Shown here piece by piece: positions 8,659 to 18,405 of a DNA stretch of 64,000 nt. The notes below the pieces were generated by a model. It saw nothing but the letters and a program-made list of their open reading frames with translations. It did not search any database and was not told where the DNA came from. Position numbers and translations under genes: made by a program. Source of the stretch: Rhizobium sp. R634 (GTDB taxonomy: Bacteria; Pseudomonadota; Alphaproteobacteria; Rhizobiales; Rhizobiaceae). Within the stretch, counting starts at the first letter, position 1; each line of letters opens with the position of its first letter. The stretch covers positions 310,001 to 374,000 of the forward strand of contig NZ_LOKW01000025.1 of NCBI RefSeq assembly GCF_002211305.1. The letters are read 5' to 3'.

Positions 8659-9150
8659 TCACGGCCGGATGACGCAGACATTGGCCTCGTAGCTGCAGGG
8701 GTCGTCCTGCACGGCGACGTGGATGACCTTCGCCTTCGGCATCAGCGGCTCCGGCCGCGCCGCCGGATAGAAGCCGTAGCCATTGCCGCCGACATAGGTT
8801 CCGCCATCGACCTGATAGACATAGGTCGAGCCGGAATAGGTGCCACCGCCATCCCAACCCGGCGCTTGCGGCGCGAAAATGACGAGACTGCGCGCCGTGC
8901 GATGCGTCGTCCCCGACGAGAAACGCGTCAGTGTCGGCATCCTATTCCTGCCGGGCCGATGGCCGTAAGCATGGCGGAAACGGATGCCGCGATCGCGCCA
9001 GCTCGCCCGTTCGCCGAGAAACAATCCGTTGTGAAGCGCGTGGCGATGGCCGGCAAAGCGATAATCATGACGGCGCTCGCCTGCTGTGGCCGGCAGTGCG
9101 GCAAGTGCGGCAAGCGCAAGCAGGGTGACTGCGGACAGACTGCGGAACAT
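8659..9150 (-). CDS. Secreted small protein of unknown function
   Basis: 163 residues from the ATG at 9150. It begins MFRSLSAVTLLALAALAALPATAG, a clear Sec signal peptide with cleavage after ATAG/E. The mature part is rich in Arg, His, Gly and Tyr, with YSGSTYVYQVDGGTYVGGNGYGFYP near the middle. Two C-terminal cysteines (DDPCSYEANVCVIRP) could form a disulfide. I do not recognise a family. It converges on the methyltransferase gene with only 4 bp between stops. A CtrA-type TTAA-N7-TTAA box lies 28 bp upstream of the start, which suggests cell-cycle control of an envelope protein. Confidence 0.7.
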   Translation of the reverse strand: MFRSLSAVTLLALAALAALPATAGERRHDYRFAGHRHALHNGLFLGERASWRDRGIRFRHAYGHRPGRNRMPTLTRFSSGTTHRTARSLVIFAPQAPGWDGGGTYSGSTYVYQVDGGTYVGGNGYGFYPAARPEPLMPKAKVIHVAVQDDPCSYEANVCVIRP

Positions 9151-9177
9151 GGGCGCCGGACTCCGGAAATCCAACCG

Positions 9178-9193
9178 TTAACAAATCGTTAAC
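9178..9193 (-). promoter_or_regulatory. Candidate CtrA-binding site
   Basis: Two GTTAAC palindromes stand 11 bp apart, giving TTAA-N7-TTAAC on both strands, an exact match to the full CtrA consensus of alphaproteobacteria. It lies 28 bp upstream of the secreted-protein start (minus strand), a normal place for a CtrA-dependent promoter. It is about 270 bp from sdhC, too far to be its core promoter. The match is seen directly; control by CtrA is inference. Confidence 0.5.
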
Positions 9194-9464
9194 GCCAGAT
9201 TGCGCCAAAAGCCGCGGCTTGTCCATTCATCCGGGAGGAGCGGCTTAAATATTGAGCGTGAAAGGCCAGTTTCGGTAGGCCGCAAACTTCCCGGTAACCC
9301 GAATCGATTAAATTAAAAGCAGACAGCGATTGTGCTTGTCGTCGGGCTTTCCGGTGAGTAAACGTCGCAATTGATGCAACGCACACAGAGAATTTTGTCA
9401 TTCGTGTGGTTGACTGAGCATGCTCCGAAATCCGGGAGCGCAGAGAAGCCGCCGCGAGGTTCTG
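9194..9464 (+). promoter_or_regulatory. sdh upstream region
   Basis: About 270 bp without a credible gene in front of sdhC. It contains AT-rich stretches around 9305-9320, a TTGACT hexamer at 9410-9415 that could serve as -35, and a perfect 10-bp palindrome (GAGCATGCTC) at 9416-9425. I see no FNR/FixK, riboswitch or terminator signature. It must hold the sdhCDAB promoter and a 5' leader, but I cannot place the transcription start with confidence. Confidence 0.4.
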
Positions 9465-9860
9465 ATGGCGAACGTGACAAATAACCGGCCCCTGTCGCCG
9501 CATTTGCAAGTCTACAAGCTTATTCCCACCATGGTCATGTCCATCGTCCACCGCATTACCGGCGGTGCGCTCTATGTCGGCACGCTGCTCATCGCCTGGT
9601 GGCTGATCGCGGCGGCAAGCGGCCAAGCGTCGTATGATTGGGCCAACTGGGTGCTCGGCAGCCTTCTCGGCAAGCTCGTGCTGCTCGGCTACACCTGGGC
9701 ATTGCTGCACCACATGCTCGGCGGTTTCCGCCATCTCATGTGGGACCTCGGCTATGGTTTCGAGAAGGAAGTCTCGACCAAGCTCGCCATCGCCAATGTC
9801 GTCGGGTCGCTCTGTCTGACCGTACTGGTCTGGGTGATCGGCTTCCTCATTCGTTTCTGA
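9465..9860 (+). CDS. sdhC: Succinate dehydrogenase cytochrome b556 subunit
   Basis: 131 residues with three membrane helices. It anchors the SdhAB head to the inner membrane and supplies a heme b ligand and part of the quinone site. The family motifs RPLSPHLQVYK, the SIVHRITG loop (quinone-site Ser/Arg) and the helix HHMLGGFRHLMWDLG with the heme histidine are present. The ATG at 9465 gives MANVTNNRPLSPHL; the open frame upstream is leader sequence. First gene of sdhCDAB; 10 bp separate it from sdhD. Confidence 0.96.
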   Translation: MANVTNNRPLSPHLQVYKLIPTMVMSIVHRITGGALYVGTLLIAWWLIAAASGQASYDWANWVLGSLLGKLVLLGYTWALLHHMLGGFRHLMWDLGYGFEKEVSTKLAIANVVGSLCLTVLVWVIGFLIRF

Positions 9861-9870
9861 AGGTCCTCTC

Positions 9871-10251
9871 ATGGATATGCGCACCCCCCTCGGCAAGGTT
9901 CGCGGGCTCGGCTCCGCCAAGGAAGGCACGAGCCATTTCTGGCGTCAGCGGCTGACAGCCGTCTCCAACATTCCGTTGATCCTGTTCTTCGTCATCTTCA
10001 TGATCGCCTATGCCGGCGCGCCCTATGCGGATGTGGTCCGCGCGCTGTCGAACCCGTTCGTCGCCGTGGTCATGGGTCTGATGGTGATCTCGGGCGTCAT
10101 CCATATGAAGCTCGGCATGCAGGTCATCATCGAGGATTACGTGCGTGGGGAGTTCGGGAAGATCGCGCTGCTGATGCTGAACACGTTCTTTGCGATCGTG
10201 ATCGCCGGCCTCTGTCTCTTCGCCATTCTGAAAATCGCATTCGTAGGATAA
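9871..10251 (+). CDS. sdhD: Succinate dehydrogenase membrane anchor subunit
   Basis: 126 residues with three hydrophobic helices (about 30-50, 62-83 and 97-120). The N-terminal GKVRGLGSAKEGTSHFWRQRLTA motif is typical of alphaproteobacterial SdhD. HMKLGMQVIIEDYV in the second half holds the histidine expected near heme b and the Asp-Tyr (DY) of the quinone site. With SdhC it forms the membrane part of complex II. It is 7 bp upstream of sdhA. Confidence 0.95.
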   Translation: MDMRTPLGKVRGLGSAKEGTSHFWRQRLTAVSNIPLILFFVIFMIAYAGAPYADVVRALSNPFVAVVMGLMVISGVIHMKLGMQVIIEDYVRGEFGKIALLMLNTFFAIVIAGLCLFAILKIAFVG

Positions 10252-10258
10252 GCTCGCT

Positions 10259-12100
10259 ATGGCACCGACTTCACCCGCCCAGAATGGCAAGGCCTACAAC
10301 TATGTCGACCACTCCTATGACGTGATCGTCGTCGGCGCCGGCGGCGCCGGGCTGCGCGCGACACTCGGCATGGCCGAACAGGGTTTCCGCACCGCCTGCA
10401 TCACCAAGGTTTTCCCGACCCGCTCGCACACGGTCGCCGCACAGGGCGGCATCGCCGCCTCGCTGCGCAACATGACGCCGGACAGCTGGCAGTGGCACCT
10501 TTACGACACGGTCAAGGGTTCCGACTGGCTCGGCGATGTCGACGCCATGCAGTATCTGACCATGGAAGCGCCGAAGGCGGTCTATGAGCTCGAACATTAC
10601 GGCGTGCCGTTCTCGCGCAACGAGGAAGGCAAGATCTACCAGCGTCCGTTCGGCGGCCATATGCAGAATTACGGCGAAGGCCCACCGGTGCAGCGCACCT
10701 GCGCCGTCGCCGACCGGACCGGCCACGCCATCCTGCACACGCTCTACGGCCAGTCGCTGCGCCACAACGCCGAATTTTTCATCGAGTATTTCGCGCTCGA
10801 CCTGATCATGTCTGAAGACGGCAGCCGTTGCACCGGCGTCGTCGCCTGGTGCCTCGATGACGGCACGATCCATCGCTTTGCCGCCAAGATGGTGGTGCTG
10901 GCGACCGGCGGCTACGGCCGCGCCTATTTCTCGGCGACCTCGGCCCATACCTGCACCGGCGACGGCGGCGGCATGGTGGCGCGCGCCGGCCTGCCGCTGC
11001 AGGACATGGAATTCGTCCAGTTCCACCCGACCGGCATCTACGGTTCGGGCTGTCTGATCACCGAGGGCGCGCGCGGCGAAGGCGGCTACCTCGTCAACTC
11101 CGAGGGCGAGCGCTTCATGGAGCGCTACGCGCCTTCGGCCAAGGACCTTGCCTCGCGCGACGTCGTTTCGCGCTGCATGACGCTGGAGATCCGCGAAGGC
11201 CGCGGCGTCGGCAAGAACAAGGATCACATCTTCCTGCATCTCGACCACCTCGACCCGGCCGTTCTGCATGAACGCCTGCCGGGGATTTCGGAGAGCGCGA
11301 AGATCTTCGCCGGCGTCGACGTCACGCGCGAGCCGATCCCGGTTCTGCCGACCGTTCACTACAATATGGGCGGCATTCCCACGAACTACTGGGGCGAAGT
11401 GCTGAACGCCGACGGCGCCAATCCGGAGCGGATCATCCCCGGTCTGATGGCGGTGGGCGAGGCAGGCTGCGCCTCGGTGCACGGCGCCAACCGCCTCGGC
11501 TCCAACTCGCTGATCGACCTCGTGGTCTTCGGCCGCGCCGCCGCGATCCGCGCCGGCGAGGTCATCGACCGCGCGGCGCCGATCCCGCATCTCAACGTCG
11601 CGGCCTGCGACAAGATCATGGATCGCTTCGACGGCCTGCGCCACGCCAGCGGCAGCACGCCGACGGCTGACCTGCGCGAGAAGATGCAGCGCGCCATGCA
11701 GGAAGACGCGGCGGTGTTCCGCACGCAGGAATCGCTGGAATCCGGCTGCCGCCGCATCTCGGCGATCTGGCAGGAAATGCGCGACATCAAGGTCACTGAC
11801 CGCTCGATGGTCTGGAACTCGGACCTCGTGGAAACGCTCGAGTTGCAGAACCTGATGGCCAACGCCATCACGACGATCTACGGCGCCGAGGCCCGCAAGG
11901 AGAGCCGCGGTTCGCATGCCCGCGAGGACTATACCGAGGGCGCATTCGCCGGCCGCGACGACGTCAACTGGCGCAAGCATACGCTTGCCTGGGTGAACGA
12001 GGCGGGCGACGTGAAACTCGATTACCGGCCAGTTCACACCGAGCTGATCGCGGAAGGCATCGATCCGCACAAGATCGAGCCAAAAGCTCGCGTATACTGA
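10259..12100 (+). CDS. sdhA: Succinate dehydrogenase flavoprotein subunit
   Basis: 613 residues, full length. It oxidises succinate to fumarate with covalently bound FAD. An N-terminal dinucleotide fold (VVGAGGAGLRA, about 23-33) is followed by the FAD-attachment histidine in TRSHTVAAQGG. The substrate-site motif HPTGIYGSGCLITEGARGEGG and the GEAGCASVHGANRLGSNSL segment are intact, as is the C-terminal Arg-rich domain. Its position between sdhD and sdhB is the standard order. Co-transcribed with short gaps on both sides. Confidence 0.98.
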   Translation: MAPTSPAQNGKAYNYVDHSYDVIVVGAGGAGLRATLGMAEQGFRTACITKVFPTRSHTVAAQGGIAASLRNMTPDSWQWHLYDTVKGSDWLGDVDAMQYLTMEAPKAVYELEHYGVPFSRNEEGKIYQRPFGGHMQNYGEGPPVQRTCAVADRTGHAILHTLYGQSLRHNAEFFIEYFALDLIMSEDGSRCTGVVAWCLDDGTIHRFAAKMVVLATGGYGRAYFSATSAHTCTGDGGGMVARAGLPLQDMEFVQFHPTGIYGSGCLITEGARGEGGYLVNSEGERFMERYAPSAKDLASRDVVSRCMTLEIREGRGVGKNKDHIFLHLDHLDPAVLHERLPGISESAKIFAGVDVTREPIPVLPTVHYNMGGIPTNYWGEVLNADGANPERIIPGLMAVGEAGCASVHGANRLGSNSLIDLVVFGRAAAIRAGEVIDRAAPIPHLNVAACDKIMDRFDGLRHASGSTPTADLREKMQRAMQEDAAVFRTQESLESGCRRISAIWQEMRDIKVTDRSMVWNSDLVETLELQNLMANAITTIYGAEARKESRGSHAREDYTEGAFAGRDDVNWRKHTLAWVNEAGDVKLDYRPVHTELIAEGIDPHKIEPKARVY

Positions 12101-12118
12101 TTTCAAGAGGAACCTATC

Positions 12119-12898
12119 ATGGTTGAACTCGCTCTCCCCAAGAACTCTCAGATGCGCGAAGGCAAGGTGTGGCCGAAGCCGGCGGGTGCGACGAACACCC
12201 GCGAGTTCCGCGTCTACCGCTGGAGCCCGGACGACGGCCAGAACCCGTCGATCGACACTTTCTACATCGATGTCGACGATTGCGGCCCGATGGTGCTCGA
12301 TGGTCTGCTCTACATCAAGAACAAGATCGATCCGACGCTGACCTTGCGCCGCTCCTGTCGCGAGGGCATCTGCGGTTCCTGCGCGATGAACATCGACGGC
12401 ACGAACACGCTCGCCTGCACCAAGGGTCTCGACGATATCAAGGGCGCGGTGAAAATCTACCCGCTGCCGCACTTGCCGGTCGTCAAGGATCTGGTTCCGG
12501 ATCTCACTAACTTCTACGCCCAGCATCGTTCGATCGAGCCCTGGCTGAAGACGGTGTCGCCGGCGCCGGCCAAGGAATGGAAGCAGAGCCATGAGGACCG
12601 GCAGAAGCTCGACGGCCTCTATGAATGCATCCTCTGCGCCTGCTGCTCGACCTCCTGTCCGAGCTACTGGTGGAACGGCGACCGTTACCTCGGCCCGGCC
12701 GTTCTGCTGCAGGCCTATCGCTGGCTGATCGACAGCCGAGACGAGGCGACCGGCGAGCGCCTGGACAATCTCGAGGATCCGTTCCGCCTCTACCGCTGCC
12801 ACACGATCATGAACTGTGCGCAGACCTGCCCGAAGGGCCTCAACCCGGCTAAGGCGATCGCCGAGATCAAGAAGATGATGGTCGAACGCCGGGTTTGA
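12119..12898 (+). CDS. sdhB: Succinate dehydrogenase iron-sulfur subunit
   Basis: 259 residues. It passes electrons from FAD through three clusters to quinone. The 2Fe-2S motif CREGICGSCAMNIDG is in the N-terminal ferredoxin domain, and a further cysteine lies in LACTKG. CILCACCSTSCPSYWW supplies the 4Fe-4S cluster, and CHTIMNCAQTCPKGLNP the 3Fe-4S cluster. All expected cysteines are present. Last gene of sdhCDAB; a 10-bp hairpin follows the stop. Confidence 0.98.
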   Translation: MVELALPKNSQMREGKVWPKPAGATNTREFRVYRWSPDDGQNPSIDTFYIDVDDCGPMVLDGLLYIKNKIDPTLTLRRSCREGICGSCAMNIDGTNTLACTKGLDDIKGAVKIYPLPHLPVVKDLVPDLTNFYAQHRSIEPWLKTVSPAPAKEWKQSHEDRQKLDGLYECILCACCSTSCPSYWWNGDRYLGPAVLLQAYRWLIDSRDEATGERLDNLEDPFRLYRCHTIMNCAQTCPKGLNPAKAIAEIKKMMVERRV

Positions 12899-12924
12899 CC
12901 AGCGCGCATGCCGATAGTGCGATG

Positions 12925-12948
12925 GACGGCTTCGACCCCGAAGCCGTC
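12925..12948 (+). terminator. Hairpin after sdhCDAB
   Basis: A perfect 10-bp stem (GACGGCTTCG with CGAAGCCGTC) closed by ACCC lies 27 bp after the sdhB stop. No run of T follows, so it may protect the 3' end or help Rho-dependent termination and is not a classical intrinsic terminator. Confidence 0.5.
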
Positions 12949-13207
12949 TCGGTGGCGGTACGATCTTTCCGGGACATTGCGGGAGTTCGGCAAGGATCCT
13001 TGCAGAGATGAACCGCACAACACCTTGCTGACAAATTCTATGTGCAGGAAGTTTTGCAGCGAGACAGTTGAACTGTATCGTTTTTCGATTAGGTGTTGTC
13101 ATCGGCAATTTATGCTGTGCGACTTGATTAACCAAAGCGAATTACGGTAATCGAACTTGTCTCACGCCCGTTTCTCTGCGGCGATAGCCGAATTCAGGAG
13201 TATGATG
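12949..13207 (+). promoter_or_regulatory. Gap upstream of the Omp19-like gene
   Basis: About 260 bp with no credible coding region; codon-like order is absent and stops occur in all frames. AT-rich sequence from 13070 to 13150 is the likely promoter zone for the lipoprotein gene. A small palindrome (ATTAC-G-GTAAT) stands at 13141-13151. AGGAG at 13196-13200 is the ribosome-binding site of the lipoprotein. Confidence 0.35.
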
Positions 13208-13723
13208 ATGCAGTTGCGATATGCGATGACAGGTCTGGTGTTGGCTCTCGCGCTAGCCGGTTGTGATCGGACGGCATATAATTACAACTCCAACTCAAAC
13301 TCGGTGCCGACGCCATTGACGGCGCAGCCGGTTCCCTCGGTGCAAGGCGGGCAGCTTCCGCCGCCGAGCGGCAGCTCGCAGTTTCCGGCCGCGCCGGCGT
13401 CCGCTTCGCCGATGCCGGGTGCGCAGCCGGGCGCGGTCGCCGCGAATGCGCTCGACGTCACCAAGGAATCGATGGTCGGGAGCTGGCGCGTCAACGGCAG
13501 CTGCGACATGTTCCTAACGCTCACCAATCTCGGCAGCGGTTCGCGCGGCGGCACGCGCGGCTGCGTCGGCGAGCTGACGGCGATGGGCTCCTGGGAGGTT
13601 GCAGGCAAGCAGGTTCTGCTCAAGGACCGTTCCGGTAACCAGATCGGCAGCGTCTACAAGACGGCCGACAACCGCTTTGAGGGACAGACCAGCACAGGCC
13701 AGCAGATCAGCCTCAGCCGGTAA
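13208..13723 (+). CDS. Omp19-like outer-membrane lipoprotein, AprI/Inh domain
   Basis: 171 residues from the third of three consecutive ATG codons; this one stands 7 bp after AGGAG, while 13202 and 13205 are too close to it. The N terminus MQLRYAMTGLVLALALAGC is a lipoprotein signal with lipobox LAGC. A Ser/Pro/Gln-rich linker follows, then a C-terminal AprI/Inh-type beta-barrel of about 85 residues (VGSWRVNGSCDMFLTLT to the SLSR end), with two cysteines (GSCDMF and RGCVGEL). Brucella Omp19 has this layout and inhibits proteases. The same function here is inference. It stands alone between sdh and zapE. Confidence 0.82.
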   Translation: MQLRYAMTGLVLALALAGCDRTAYNYNSNSNSVPTPLTAQPVPSVQGGQLPPPSGSSQFPAAPASASPMPGAQPGAVAANALDVTKESMVGSWRVNGSCDMFLTLTNLGSGSRGGTRGCVGELTAMGSWEVAGKQVLLKDRSGNQIGSVYKTADNRFEGQTSTGQQISLSR

Positions 13724-13786
13724 TCAACCGGCGCGGTAGACGATCCGGCGGATCGCCGCCGATGACTGACAGGCGGATATGCCCTC

Positions 13787-14950
13787 ATGCAGCCAATGCC
13801 AGATTATGCCCTCAGCGTCTGCGAACAGCTCAAGTCGCTGACGCTTGCTGGTGCGCTGCAGGTAGATGCCGCCCAGATGGACGTGGCGAGAAGCCTGGAC
13901 CGGGTGCTGGCCGGGCTGAAGCAGCAGCGGCCGGCGGCAAAATCGAGCGCGCTCGGCTGGCTGTTCGCCTCCAAGAAGAAGGCCGCGGGCGGCATCAAGG
14001 GTCTCTATATCCACGGCAGCGTCGGACGCGGCAAGACCATGCTGATGGACATGTTCTTCTCGATGGCGCCGTGCAGGAAGAAGCGGCGAGCGCATTTCCA
14101 CGAATTCATGGCCGACGTGCACAACCGCATCGCGGCGCACCGACTGAAGCTCAAGAACGGCGAGACGAAGCAGGCCGACCCGATGCCGCCGGTCGCCGCA
14201 GCGCTTTACGAAGAAGCGGAACTGCTCTGTTTCGACGAGTTCACCGTCACCGACATTGCCGATGCGATGATCCTGTCGCGGCTGTTCTCCGAGCTTTTTG
14301 CGCGGGGATGCGTACTGGTCGCGACCTCGAACGTCGAGCCCGACAATCTCTACAAGGACGGTCTCAATCGCGGTCTCTTCCTGCCCTTCGTCGCTTTGCT
14401 CAAGCAACATGTCGATATCGTCACGCTGGATTCGCCGACCGACTACCGGATGGAAAAGCTGAACAGCCAGCCCGTCTATCTCGTGCCGATCAACGAACAT
14501 AACGACATGGCGATGGAGGCGTCCTGGACGCAGGCGCTGCACGGGCGCAAGGCGCAGCCGTTGGATATCCCGATGAAGGGGCGCTCCATCCACGTGCCGC
14601 TCGCCGCCGACCGCATGGCCCGCTTCTCCTTCGCCGATCTCTGCGACAAACCGCTCGGCGCGGCCGATTTTCTCGCCATTGCCGAGCGTTTCGATACGGT
14701 CTTTGTCGATCACGTTCCGTTGCTCGGGCCGGAGAAACGGAACCAGATCAAGCGTTTCATCATTCTGGTCGATACGTTCTACGATCATGCGGTGCGGCTT
14801 TACATATCCGCGGCGGCAATGCCCGAGGAGCTGCTCGTCAACCGCCGGGGCACGGAAGGCTTCGAATTCGACCGCACGACATCGCGCCTGTTCGAAATGC
14901 GGAGCGCAGAATATCTTGCGCTGCACCATGAAAAACGGGCTGCGGAGTAA
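13787..14950 (+). CDS. zapE: Cell division ATPase ZapE (AFG1 family)
   Basis: 387 residues. A P-loop ATPase with Walker A GSVGRGKTML near residue 79 and Walker B LLCFDEFTVTD near 146. The sensor region LVATSNVEPDNLYKDGLNR and DHVPLLGPEKRNQIKRFI near the C terminus are AFG1/ZapE signatures. In E. coli ZapE acts at the Z-ring under stress; mitochondrial AFG1 aids respiratory-complex turnover. Its place next to sdh and mdh recurs in Rhizobiales. It starts 63 bp after the lipoprotein and could be co-transcribed with it. Confidence 0.93.
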   Translation: MQPMPDYALSVCEQLKSLTLAGALQVDAAQMDVARSLDRVLAGLKQQRPAAKSSALGWLFASKKKAAGGIKGLYIHGSVGRGKTMLMDMFFSMAPCRKKRRAHFHEFMADVHNRIAAHRLKLKNGETKQADPMPPVAAALYEEAELLCFDEFTVTDIADAMILSRLFSELFARGCVLVATSNVEPDNLYKDGLNRGLFLPFVALLKQHVDIVTLDSPTDYRMEKLNSQPVYLVPINEHNDMAMEASWTQALHGRKAQPLDIPMKGRSIHVPLAADRMARFSFADLCDKPLGAADFLAIAERFDTVFVDHVPLLGPEKRNQIKRFIILVDTFYDHAVRLYISAAAMPEELLVNRRGTEGFEFDRTTSRLFEMRSAEYLALHHEKRAAE

Positions 14951-14968
14951 CAATCCGGTGACAAAATA

Positions 14969-14986
14969 TCTTACGTTTACGTAAGA
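14969..14986. promoter_or_regulatory. Inverted repeat upstream of mdh
   Basis: A 7-bp inverted repeat TCTTACG-TTTA-CGTAAGA lies 19 bp after zapE and about 140 bp before mdh. The core TTACGTTTACGTAA resembles MerR/LiuR-type operators of proteobacteria. AATTTTAG follows it, so a weak zapE terminator is the alternative. Confidence 0.4.
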
Positions 14987-15124
14987 ATTTTAGTATCTAA
15001 ACGATTGAAAACGCTGCATCAAAATTAATGGATTGCCATTTTTAGGCTTTGGGTCTATGCGATTGCGTCATTGAGCGGTGCCTCAGCGTCGTTCGACGAA
15101 TTTGATCGCAAAGGAAACAGCGAA

Positions 15125-16087
15125 ATGGCGCGTAACAAGATCGCACTCATTGGTTCTGGCATGATTGGTGGCACGCTGGCGCATCTCGCCGGCCTGAAGG
15201 AGCTGGGCGACATCGTCCTCTTCGACATTGCCGACGGCATTCCCCAGGGCAAGGGCCTCGATATCGCACAGTCCTCTCCGGTCGAAGGCTTCGACGCCAA
15301 TCTGACCGGCGCCAGCGACTATTCCGCAATCGAAGGCGCCGATGTGTGCATCGTCACCGCCGGCGTTCCGCGCAAGCCCGGCATGAGCCGCGACGATCTT
15401 CTCGGCATCAACCTCAAGGTCATGGAGCAGGTCGGCGCCGGCATCAAGAAGTATGCGCCGAACGCCTTCGTGATCTGCATCACCAACCCGCTCGACGCCA
15501 TGGTCTGGGCACTGCAGAAGTTCTCCGGCCTTCCGGCCAACAAGGTCGTCGGCATGGCCGGCGTTCTCGACTCCTCGCGCTTCCGCCTCTTCCTCGCCAA
15601 GGAATTCAACGTCTCCGTTCAGGACGTGACGGCTTTCGTTCTCGGCGGTCACGGCGACACGATGGTGCCGCTCGCCCGCTACTCGACGGTCGGCGGCATT
15701 CCGCTCACCGATCTCGTCACCATGGGCTGGGTCACCAAGGAGCGCCTCGAAGAGATCATCCAGCGCACCCGTGACGGCGGCGCCGAAATCGTCGGACTGC
15801 TGAAGACCGGCTCGGCCTATTATGCGCCGGCTGCCTCGGCGATCGAAATGGCCGAATCCTACCTCAAGGACAAGAAGCGCGTCCTGCCTTGCGCTGCCCA
15901 TCTCACCGGCCAGTACGGCGTCAAGGACATGTATGTCGGTGTTCCCACCGTCATCGGCGCCGGCGGCGTCGAGCGCGTCATCGAGATCGACCTCAACAAG
16001 ACCGAGAAGGAGGCCTTCGACAAGTCGGTGGCCGCCGTTGCCGGTCTCTGCGAGGCCTGCATCAATATCGCGCCTGCCCTCAAGTAA
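15125..16087 (+). CDS. mdh: Malate dehydrogenase (NAD)
   Basis: 320 residues, the LDH-like type used by alphaproteobacteria. It interconverts malate and oxaloacetate. It shows the NAD-binding GSGMIGGTLAHLA motif at about residues 8-20, catalytic-loop RKPGMSRDDLLGINLKVM with substrate arginines, ITNPLDAMVW, and the catalytic histidine in LGGHGDTMVPL. The start at 15125 gives MARNKIALIGSG; the open frame before it is leader. It leads the mdh-sucCDAB operon, with 34 bp to sucC. Confidence 0.98.
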   Translation: MARNKIALIGSGMIGGTLAHLAGLKELGDIVLFDIADGIPQGKGLDIAQSSPVEGFDANLTGASDYSAIEGADVCIVTAGVPRKPGMSRDDLLGINLKVMEQVGAGIKKYAPNAFVICITNPLDAMVWALQKFSGLPANKVVGMAGVLDSSRFRLFLAKEFNVSVQDVTAFVLGGHGDTMVPLARYSTVGGIPLTDLVTMGWVTKERLEEIIQRTRDGGAEIVGLLKTGSAYYAPAASAIEMAESYLKDKKRVLPCAAHLTGQYGVKDMYVGVPTVIGAGGVERVIEIDLNKTEKEAFDKSVAAVAGLCEACINIAPALK

Positions 16088-16121
16088 TCGGCGCTGAAGC
16101 AATCCAAACAGGGATAGACCC

Positions 16122-17315
<1,194 letters not shown>

Positions 17316-17334
17316 TTTTGAAGGATCGGAAAGA

Positions 17335-18237
17335 ATGTCTATTCTCGTCAATAAAGACACCAAGGTCCTCGTTCAGGGTCTGACCGGCAAGACCGGCACG
17401 TTCCACACCGAACAGGCGCTCGCTTATTACGGCACCCAGATGGTTGGCGGTATCCATCCGAAGAAGGGCGGCGAAACCTGGACAGGCGCAAAGGGCGAAA
17501 GCCTGCCGATCTTCGCGACCGTCGCCGAGGGCAAGGAAAAGACCGGCGCCGACGCGACCGTCATCTACGTTCCCCCGGCCGGTGCAGCGGATGCGATCAT
17601 CGAGGCGATCGACGCCGAGATCCCGTTCATCACCTGCATCACCGAAGGCATTCCCGTCATGGACATGGTCCGCGTCAAGGCTCGCCTCGACCGCTCCAAG
17701 TCGCGCCTGCTTGGCCCGAACTGCCCCGGCATTCTGACGCCGGAAGAGTGCAAGATCGGCATCATGCCGGGATCGATCTTCCGCAAGGGTTCGGTCGGCA
17801 TCGTTTCCCGCTCGGGCACGCTGACCTATGAAGCCGTCTTCCAGACCTCCAACGAGGGCCTCGGCCAGACGACGGCCGTCGGCATCGGCGGCGACCCGGT
17901 CAAGGGCACCGAGTTCATCGACGTGCTCGAGATGTTCCTGGCCGACGAAGCCACGCAGTCGATCATCATGATCGGCGAAATCGGCGGCTCGGCCGAAGAA
18001 GACGCCGCGCAGTTCCTGAAGGACGAAGCCAAGAAGGGCCGCAAGAAGCCGATGGCCGGCTTCATCGCAGGCCGCACGGCACCGAAGGGCCGCACCATGG
18101 GCCATGCCGGCGCGGTTGTCTCCGGCGGCAAGGGCGACGCGGAATCGAAGATCGCGGCAATGGAATCGGCCGGCATCAAGGTGTCGCCGTCTCCGGCCCG
18201 CCTCGGCAAGACGCTGGTTGAAGTCCTCAAGGGCTGA
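17335..18237 (+). CDS. sucD: Succinyl-CoA synthetase alpha subunit
   Basis: 300 residues beginning MSILVNKDTKVLVQGLTGKTGTFH. A Rossmann CoA-binding domain occupies the first ~125 residues. LLGPNCPGILTPEECKIGIMPG, IGEIGGSAEEDAAQF and the phosphohistidine loop GHAGAVVSGGKG are all present. It carries the phosphorylated-histidine step of succinyl-CoA synthetase. A GC-rich hairpin follows the stop before sucA. Confidence 0.98.
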   Translation: MSILVNKDTKVLVQGLTGKTGTFHTEQALAYYGTQMVGGIHPKKGGETWTGAKGESLPIFATVAEGKEKTGADATVIYVPPAGAADAIIEAIDAEIPFITCITEGIPVMDMVRVKARLDRSKSRLLGPNCPGILTPEECKIGIMPGSIFRKGSVGIVSRSGTLTYEAVFQTSNEGLGQTTAVGIGGDPVKGTEFIDVLEMFLADEATQSIIMIGEIGGSAEEDAAQFLKDEAKKGRKKPMAGFIAGRTAPKGRTMGHAGAVVSGGKGDAESKIAAMESAGIKVSPSPARLGKTLVEVLKG

Positions 18238-18249
18238 AACCACCTATAA

Positions 18250-18285
18250 CCGGGCGGAGGAACGGCATCTGCGCCTTCCGCCCGG
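18250..18285 (+). terminator. Intra-operon hairpin between sucD and sucA
   Basis: A 9-bp GC stem (CCGGGCGGA with TCCGCCCGG, extendable by one G-T pair) with an 18-nt loop starts 12 bp after the sucD stop. No T-run follows, so it more likely sets the sucCD to sucAB transcript ratio by partial termination or end protection than by full termination. Confidence 0.4.
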
Positions 18286-18405
18286 CCTTATGCACGAGAC
18301 AAGCAGATGCGCCGCGGACAGGCGGCAATCGGAATGCGGCAGCCGGCGATCAAGCCGGCAAATTCATCAAAGTCAGGAGGCGGACGGAAGCGTTCGCATA
18401 TCACC

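Noticed and set aside
10271..13135. 954-codon open frame on the minus strand opposite sdhAB
   Set aside because: It is exactly antisense to sdhA and sdhB, whose motifs are complete. Its translation is Arg/Val/Ala/Asp-rich without any domain. Long antisense frames are normal in GC-rich DNA.
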